This document shows, one piece after another, positions 8,928 through 13,746 of a stretch of DNA of 13,746 nucleotides. The position numbers and the translations under genes are program-made. Source of the DNA: Bondarzewia mesenterica (Eukaryota > Basidiomycota > Agaricomycetes > Russulales > Bondarzewiaceae); the NCBI GenBank assembly GCA_004802705.1, contig SGPL01000728.1, positions 1-13,746 of the forward strand, given 5' to 3'. Each line of letters opens with the position of its first letter. The first letter of the stretch is position 1. The notes under the pieces were generated by a model. It ran no database searches. It had not been told where the DNA came from and saw only the letters and a program-made list of their open reading frames with translations.

Positions 8928-9399
8928 ACATCTCATAGCTCTGCGTAACGTGACGATTACCCGAGATGTGTTTATTGGGTATTTAAATAACTGCACTTCG
9001 CAATTTGGTTACGTGAAGGAGGCCTGCTGGAGAACCCAAGTGCTTGTAGTATGCATGTATGATCTTCGAGCCGGCATTTCTGGTCTATTTAGAAACCCAC
9101 ACGACTAGGTCTCAAGCGTGGTATTCTGGTAGTTCTGATGACACCTGGAATAACGATGATTCACATAATGATTTGCTGGACTTTCTGTCTAGCAACAATG
9201 TCCAGCATGAGTTTTCGTTAATTTCTGTAACTTCGGTCCAAGCTTTTGAACTTTGTAGCAGCTTTTAATGAAGGTTTTAAAGCCCATTACAGCAGTTGTA
9301 TACTTGTACTACGAAATAACCCAAGCCCATACACGTAAAATAAAAGTCAGATAGAATTAACACTCACCAAACAGTAACAGCAAGTTCCTGCTGAGCCTA
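8928..9399. other. Intergenic, no gene recognised
   Basis: A/T-richer spacer between the convergent monooxygenase (plus) and the hypothetical ORF (minus). It contains AATAAA at 9339-9344 on the plus strand, which may or may not serve as a polyadenylation signal. The open frames here are short and of chance-like composition. Confidence 0.5.
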
Positions 9400-10015
9400 C
9401 TAAGCACCCGGGACAATACAGCTCCCCGTCACCAATTTCTCCGCCTGCCGAGCCTTTTGAGCCTTCTGAGCCCGCTTATTGAAAACATCCTCGCACACAT
9501 GCTGAGACCGTCGATTGAGAAGAAGAAATCCTCGAATTCGGGATGCAGCCTGCCCTTGTGCATCGGAGGTGCATACAACAAAGCGCGACAGCTGGCCTGA
9601 GGGTGCCGTGTCGGGCGGGCGGGTTCTTCAGGCTCGTAAAGCACAATCATCGGGACACTCTGCTCCTCCGCTGCGCGCGCCTGCATATCCCGTTCCTTCC
9701 TCAGCTGCTTCCAGCGCTCCACCCGCTGAGTAAACTGATCCATCGTGTCTGTTTCATCAACGTCCATCAAGTCCTCACGATCATCGGGGAGGCCCGCGAG
9801 GAAGGGAGAAGAAAAGGGGCCGCGACTTGGACTGAGCACAATGGCATCGTCAACTGTGAGAAGAGGTTGGACAGAAGGAACCTTCGCAACAGGCTCATTC
9901 GAAATGACACGGCGCACAGCCTGAGGCTGCTGGCGCCCGTTGCGAATAAGGCTCATTTGCTTCCATCGTTCCAGGAGGGGCTGCAACGATGGCTTTGGGC
10001 TTGGAGGGCCTGCGG
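9400..10015 (-). pseudogene. Unidentified frameshifted protein downstream of the sedolisin fragment
   Basis: A frame open from inside the sedolisin exon reads through SLQPLLERWKQM (about 9990-9953), an acidic segment DLMDVDETDTMDQF, a charged probable helix (QRVERWKQLRKERDMQARAAEE), then PPMHKGRLHPEFEDF. It ends at 9429-9431 in a low-quality tail. Switching frame in the TTC repeat near 9515-9530 gives a much more coding-like end, EDVFNKRAQKAQKARQAEKL, with a stop at 9400-9402, so a 1-bp frameshift is likely. There is no in-frame ATG at the upstream end, and it begins where sedolisin homology stops. It therefore looks like the 3' part of another gene joined there. The family is not recognised. 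Confidence 0.42.
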
Positions 10016-10732
10016 TTAGAGGCAGCTCGCGTCGACTGCAGTCCCGGTCTTCGCGTCAACAATCTTTTCCGTGTTCGTCGAGGCAGGGTTTTCCTCTGCG
10101 TCCTCCAGGATGCTGATCTGCGAGCGCGCCCGGTGGAAGCGGCCGAACATCGTCGTGAGTTGAATGAACTCGACATGCTCGTGGAGGTGCTCTGGGAGGC
10201 TGTAGCTGGTAGTCCTAACGAGTACGTCGCCGTCGATGGTGTGCTTCCATACGTGATATTTCTGAGAAATATGTCACGTCACAACGCGGGGATTGAGCAA
10301 GCGTGCATGAACAAGACTCACGGTGTCGAGCATTTGTTCGGCCTTGCCCACGGGGACGTTCATCTTGACCCAACCTTTCGCAGGCGAATGCGTGCAATCG
10401 CTTTCCTTAATCCCATGTTCCGCGAGCCATCCGGTCACGGCACTAATACTATCGGGATGGGGCGCGACAAGCTCCTCGACCTCCTCCTTGGAGAGATACG
10501 CGCCGTAGCGGTCGTGGTCGGGATCGCTGACCTCGTACAGGTGCTGCTCGAGGGTCGCAAAGTTGGGCTGAGGAAGCGCGATGCGGAGCGCAATGGTGTG
10601 GTCCGCGGGGGCATCGGCGAGTCTAATCCAGTTGCGGGGCACGTCGATGCGTTCCATGAGCTTGGGCGTGCTTTGAGGTGCCGCGTTGGCGATGCCGATG
10701 ACGGCGAGGAAGAAGAGCGAGAGCACGAGCAT
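10016..10732 (-). pseudogene. Sedolisin (S53 peptidase) N-terminus, pro-domain only
   Basis: Exon 1 (10732-10322) starts with a clear signal peptide (MLVLSLFFLAVIGIANAA, residues 1-18). The pro-kumamolisin activation domain follows, with HDRYGAYLSKEEVEEL, HGI, and a VPVGKAEQMLDT end. An intron (10321-10262, GTGAGT to CTCAG) leads to exon 2, which continues with KYHVWKH, SYSLPEHLHEHVEFIQ and DAKTGTAVDASC. A stop follows at 10016-10018, giving 218 residues against roughly 550-600 for full-length fungal sedolisins (family knowledge). The whole catalytic domain with its Glu, Asp and Ser is absent. The start codon was chosen because it opens the signal peptide. Full-length relatives are secreted acid proteases that release tripeptides. 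This copy could at most give a secreted propeptide, so truncation by rearrangement is the likely history. Confidence 0.85.
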
Positions 10733-11763
10733 GATGGCGGGCAGATGCTGGTGCGAAGGAAACTGGCGGGCAGCACACGAACCTGTGGGGGGATTCAAGT
10801 CGCGGGTTTTATGGTGTGGGAGGCGCTAGCTCGGCGAAGAAGCATGATATGGAGCCGTTGATGGGCGGGACCATATGGTTCTCACTCTCGTCATTTTATC
10901 CTCAAATACCACTGTTTGCTTGGCTCCACCGTCCTCGTCGCCCGAAAACCTCGATAATCATTGAGAGTCGAGCAAGCCAGCTGTGGAGTGAGTAGGGAAA
11001 GAAGAAGAGCGACGATGTCCTTGAGCTTGAGCTTTGAACAACTTCCGCGTCGCCGCCGCCCGCGACCCCGCAGCTCTCAGACCACAGAAGTTTCCTTATT
11101 TGGATATCTACTATCGCACTGCTAAACTGCTCGCCGCTGACCAAACCCCTCTCAGCGGCACACACGTGGGAGGGTCTCAGTATGAGACTAGCCGCAGTAC
11201 GCGGGACAAAGGGCACAGAGATAAAGGAGGCAGTGTATCCACGATGGCGATATTGCACCGAAAATGCCAACTCGCGGTAGGGAAAAAGTTGTCTTCTGCG
11301 GAGATACAGAGGCCCATCATCGATGCAAATCCCATATAGGAACTTCTTCAGTATGTCCCGAGAGTTCTTAAGAACGACGACTTACCCAGTTCAGAACTGG
11401 TCGTGTACAACATTATCACCCTAAGTCCAGATTCTTGATGCCAAATAGCCGAAAATGAGGAGGATCAAATTGGGGAGTGTTTCTGTACACACCGGGCCTG
11501 CTGAATGAGCGTTCCGGCCGGTCAGTCTAACTCACCCGTCATTCCCTGTCATTTCACCAGAACAGTGCAACGAGTCTGGAGAGACCCCTTGCGCGCCTCA
11601 AAAAACTCCTAATGCACGCCTCGAGACACGCGCGATATCGTACGTACCTTGTCAAATTTTAAGCCCTTGTGTTCCTACTCACTGCCTCCTCCATTAATTT
11701 GGTAAACCCAATACCCAGATAATACCCGAACAAGTGTTCAATCCTATTGCAAGAGCCTCAAGT
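10733..11763. other. About 1 kb without a recognisable gene; sedolisin 5' flank
   Basis: This is the upstream region of the sedolisin fragment (transcribed leftward). The frames at 10902-11270 (minus) and 11034-11339 (plus) overlap on opposite strands and show no motif. Two neighbouring palindromes at 11364-11400 are listed separately. I searched for the missing sedolisin catalytic domain here on both strands and did not see it. Confidence 0.5.
11364..11400. repeat. Two adjacent palindromes sharing AGAAC half-sites
   Basis: GTTCTTAAGAAC (11364-11375) is a perfect 12-bp palindrome. Eleven bases beyond its centre region lies CCAGTTCAGAACTGG (11386-11400), with 7-bp arms around one base. Both contain GTTC/GAAC halves. 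They could be paired binding sites for a dimeric regulator, but they are about 640 bp from the sedolisin start and may be chance. Confidence 0.4.
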
Positions 11764-12141
11764 AGGCCCCGTGAAGCTCCTATGTAGGTTTCCCGGAAAA
11801 ATAGCCTTTTTGAGGGTCAAAATCGGCCATTTCCTTCCCGAAAATAGCCTTTTTGAGGGCCTTGAAACCACAAAATTCGTGTATCCTTGTCGGTTTATAG
11901 CCTTTTTGAGACCGCTCGGGACCTTGCGGTCTTCATGCTCGTCATTGTCAGCACTCATGGCGAGACCTTTTTTCGTACTTTTAGCACTTAACGAGCCGGA
12001 CGAGCACTTGTGGAATAGTGATTATCGTGACATTTGTGACAAATCGTGACATTTGTGACTACCCTTCCCGACTTTAGCCTTTTTGAGGCCCAATTTGAGG
12101 CCTTGGGACCGGGAAACATACATAGGAGCTTCACGGGGCCT
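11764..12141. mobile_element. 378-bp hAT-like MITE
   Basis: Terminal inverted repeats of 33 bp (11764-11796 and 12109-12141) start AGGCCCCGTGAAGCTCC and differ at one position. The flanks are an exact 8-bp duplication. No transposase frame is present, so it is non-autonomous. The interior carries four direct copies of a TAGCCTTTTTGAG motif, listed separately. It sits 41 bp past the stop codon of the sedolisin C-terminal fragment, in its probable 3' untranslated region. The perfect target duplication and near-identical ends suggest a relatively young insertion. Confidence 0.9.
11801..12088 (+). repeat. Four direct copies of an internal MITE motif
   Basis: ATAGCCTTTTTGAGG occurs at 11801-11815 and 11844-11858, with near copies at 11897-11910 and 12074-12088. 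Three copies are preceded by TTCCCG (near 11790, 11835 and 12064), making a unit of about 25 bp. All four point the same way, so the array is not mirror-symmetric like the terminal repeats. Subterminal repeats bind transposase in several hAT elements; that role here is inferred. Confidence 0.8.
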
Positions 12142-12190
12142 CCTCAAGTGCGAATCCAAAGTCCACCGATGACACCGGTGCCACTATCGA

Positions 12191-12596
12191 TCAGGCACCC
12201 AGCACGATATCCTTCAACTTTCCAAAGTTCGGCGTCCCAAGCCCTGTCACTGGATCCCACCCCGTCGACGCCTATACCAGGACCAACAGAATTATCAGCA
12301 TGCCCTCTTTAAAAATAAAAGATATCACGCACATTGAACCCCTCCGTTCCACACCTCGCATTATTTCTCACGGTGATATCGTTCAGACCCGCTACGCCCG
12401 TGCTGTACAGCAACGGGTTTAGGAACCCGAGCGGAGGGAGTTCCGCATTGATATGTGCATCGTTCAACAGCGCGATGACTCCCGCAAACGTAGGAGACGA
12501 AGCGGACGTCCCGCCAACGTGACCCGTCGCACCCTGGAAGACGATCAGAAAGAAGTCGCATGCGCCACCACCTCGTTTCTCAGGAAATCTGCGAAA
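12191..12596 (-). pseudogene. Sedolisin (S53 peptidase) C-terminal fragment
   Basis: Read on the minus strand, this gives FFLIVFQGATGHVGGTSASS, then PTFAGVIALLNDAHI and GFLNPLLYSTGVAGLNDIT. An intron follows (12332-12272, GTGCGT to TATAG), then a last exon ASTGWDPVTGLGTPNFGKLK ending in a stop at 12191-12193. The catalytic Ser of the GTSAS motif (codon 12504-12506) and the calcium-site pieces DI and GWD are present, as in the last 100 or so residues of fungal tripeptidyl peptidases. Upstream the match weakens (RRFPEKRGGGAC in place of a typical FPD-type stretch) and a stop lies at about 12618. The catalytic Glu/Asp region and pro-domain are absent. It lies 5' of the sedolisin N-terminal piece on the same strand, so the two pieces are in the wrong order to be exons of one gene. 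Either two tandem copies were each truncated, or one gene was rearranged. Confidence 0.87.
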
Positions 12597-12744
12597 ATTT
12601 TCAGGGAGGGAAGCGAAGCACTAGAGGGTTAGAAGTGGAATTTGAATGGTACAACTTGAAAGCCGACATGCAACCACAGCAGCAGGAACAGCCGTGTCCA
12701 TATCAGGCAAGTCCAGTCGTCCAAAAGGCAACTCTCTTGGCAAA

Positions 12745-12752
12745 CATATATA
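12745..12752 (+). promoter_or_regulatory. TATA-like run upstream of the AIFM2-like fragment
   Basis: CATATATATG lies about 100 bases before the ATG at 12852. It is possibly the old promoter of the oxidoreductase, with no further support. Confidence 0.25.
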
Positions 12753-12851
12753 TGATTCCGTCCCGCCCCAATTGATCTGACGATAAACAGGCTACAAATC
12801 TAATCAGATAAAGGCGCGTCTCTCCAATCACATACTCACAACCAATCCCCC

Positions 12852-13128
12852 ATGTTCTCCAGCGCCGACAAGAGAAGCGTCGTCATCGTCGGAGGCGGCG
12901 GCGCAGGCGCCAAACATCGCCGCCCAGCTCAGCACGCGCCTGGATCCTTCCCAACACACGCCGACACTCATCAACGTGCGCCCGTTCCACGTCTTTCTGT
13001 CTGCGACCGTGCGCAAGACCGTCACGGAGGAAGACAGGCTCGAAGACCGTATATTGATCCCATACGACCGCCTCCCGTCGAAAAGGATTGGAGAAGTGAT
13101 GGTTGGGCGTGTCGTCGCGATCGAGGAG
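12852..13128 (+). pseudogene. AIFM2/AMID-like FAD oxidoreductase, N-terminal fragment
   Basis: The ATG at 12852 starts MFSSADKRSVVIVGGGGAGA, a classic FAD-binding strand and GxGxxG loop. One extra A at 12912-12914 then breaks the frame. In the next phase the family continues: NIAAQLSTRLDPSQHT, INVRPFHVFLSATVRKTV, RILIPYDRLPSK and GEVMVGRVVAIEE. This order fits fungal AIFM2/AMID (FSP1-like) NAD(P)H oxidoreductases of about 370 residues (family knowledge). After about 13128 the similarity stops, a short unrelated tail runs to a stop at 13195-13197, and the NAD-binding and C-terminal domains are missing. It is therefore both frameshifted and truncated. An uninterrupted product from 12852 would be a 121-residue nonsense-tailed protein. 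Confidence 0.75.
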
Positions 13129-13217
13129 CTGCAAGTGACGACGTACCAAACGTCGGCCCAGACGATTTATACTGGTTTTTTCTGGGCGCGCGTTTAAAGC
13201 TTACTAGAGTGCCGTAA

Positions 13218-13746
13218 TTGTCACTTATTGTGATTCTGGCGCCACATTTCCTGACTCTTTTTTTGACGATCCTCGTGTCTGCTGCAGCAACATACACTCT
13301 GCAGTTGCTCCGCTGACTGCCGTTCTCCTCGCCTTCATTGCGAAGGTGCTGAGCATCGAGCTCTCGCTCCACTCAAACCATTTGGATGAATCAGAAGACA
13401 TTTGGGGATTCGGACAGGTACGCACTTCGGCTTCTACGCATATTTACACTCCAATGCCCCTCCCAATATAATCCCAGTCGTCCTGCTCATACCAATCCTC
13501 GAAACTCTGAAAGACGCTATCTTCTCTTGTCCCGACAGGAGCCAGTCAGATGTCAACGATAGCGTCGCCGGTGATCCTGCGATGGAATGGCATCCTGATG
13601 ACATCGAAATGCAGGAAAGCAGTTTACCTACGGGATCACCGGAAGGCCAATCGGGCGCGCACACACCAGAAGGACAAACCGCTACGGAAGAGACATCGGA
13701 AAACCCACAGCACCCGTCCCGCACGGCTTCGCCTTCTCCACAATCG
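13218..13746 (+). pseudogene. Partial multi-span membrane protein, runs off the window edge
   Basis: Three coding-like blocks lie in three phases. At 13218-13312 a hydrophobic helix (LIVILAPHFLTLFLTILVSA) is followed by ATYTLQLL. At 13313-13417 come LTAVLLAFIAKVLSIELSL and the acidic-aromatic DESEDIWGFGQ. A 60-bp intron-like gap (13418-13477, GTACGC to CCCAG) leads to VVLLIPILETLKDAIF and a long acidic, Pro/Ser/Thr-rich tail that is still open at 13746. Each junction needs one base more than is present (near 13312, and at the 13477/13478 acceptor), which I read as two 1-bp deletions. A membrane segment with WxFGQ before the last helix is a pattern I associate with uncharacterised fungal multi-span proteins; the family is not firmly identified. 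The 5' end is not visible. Confidence 0.5.

Larger units (their letters stand above)
11756..12149. repeat. 8-bp target site duplication flanking the hAT-like element
   Basis: CCTCAAGT occurs at 11756-11763 and again at 12142-12149, directly abutting the two terminal inverted repeats. An exact 8-bp duplication is what hAT transposases produce; KDZ/Zisupton elements are reported to do likewise (family knowledge). Confidence 0.88.

Noticed and set aside
9059..9268. 69-codon open frame in the spacer after the monooxygenase
   Set aside because: No motif, no splice context and chance-like composition in an A/T-rich spacer.
9989..10861. The longest open frame in the window (290 codons, plus strand)
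   Set aside because: It is antisense to the sedolisin exons, whose signal peptide, pro-domain motifs and phase-consistent intron are clear. The plus-strand frame has an Arg/Val/Gly-rich composition typical of a GC-rich shadow.
11364..11400. Heat-shock element reading of the paired palindromes
   Set aside because: The TTC and GAA units are spaced by four and one bases instead of the two expected for heat-shock factor sites.
11444..11460. AAATAGCCGAAAATGAGG as an extra copy of the MITE motif outside the element
   Set aside because: The central five bases differ and it has none of the neighbouring TTCCCG context; one partial match is expected by chance.
10733..11763. Search for the missing sedolisin catalytic domain between the two sedolisin pieces
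   Set aside because: No Glu/Asp catalytic region or other sedolisin motif is readable on either strand here.
1..13746. tRNA, rRNA, CRISPR arrays, telomeric repeats, prokaryotic-type operons, intact transposase genes
   Set aside because: None was recognised by eye on either strand. Short or highly diverged examples could be missed.

Overview
The window looks like a gene-poor, transposon-rich piece of a filamentous fungal chromosome, most likely a mushroom-type basidiomycete (Agaricomycetes). The reasons are a gene with about 14 introns of 55-84 bp, fungal-type protein families (a sedolisin/tripeptidyl peptidase, a fungal Baeyer-Villiger-like flavin monooxygenase, a casein-kinase-1-like kinase, an AIFM2/AMID-like oxidoreductase), and short MITE-like elements. 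No prokaryotic operon, CRISPR array, tRNA or rRNA was seen.

Layout. 47-929 (minus) is a decayed single-pass membrane protein with a duplicated, stop-containing membrane segment. 1057-2820 holds an inverted repeat, a possible hypothetical exon (1486-1687) and a degenerate tandem repeat of about 70-100 bp units (1741-2062). 2821-3775 has no recognisable gene. 3776-4448 is a 673-bp DNA transposon with 30-bp terminal inverted repeats. Next to it, 4584-5593 is a CK1-like kinase pseudogene, split by a second transposon (4833-5256, TA target duplication) that sits inside one of its introns. 5594-6320 contains decayed coding-like sequence.

The one gene that reads as intact is the flavin monooxygenase at 6392-8927 (+). 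It has 15 exons and about 547 residues, with both dinucleotide-binding motifs, the Baeyer-Villiger fingerprint and a C-terminal membrane segment.

On the minus strand, 10732-10016 encodes the signal peptide and pro-domain of a sedolisin. Its homology stops exactly where the catalytic domain should begin, and an unidentified frameshifted ORF follows (10015-9400). The matching C-terminal end of a sedolisin, with the catalytic Ser, lies upstream in the transcription direction (12596-12191). A 378-bp hAT-like MITE with a perfect 8-bp target duplication (11764-12141) sits just past its stop codon. 12852-13128 (+) is the frameshifted N-terminus of an AIFM2/AMID-like oxidoreductase. 13218 to the window end (+) is a frameshifted multi-membrane-span protein that runs off the edge.

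Taken together, this is a graveyard of gene fragments broken by transposons, small indels and recombination around one preserved enzyme gene. I see no pathway linking the genes. The most notable material is the three unrelated non-autonomous transposons, two of which carry asymmetric direct subterminal repeats, and their positions relative to gene breakpoints.
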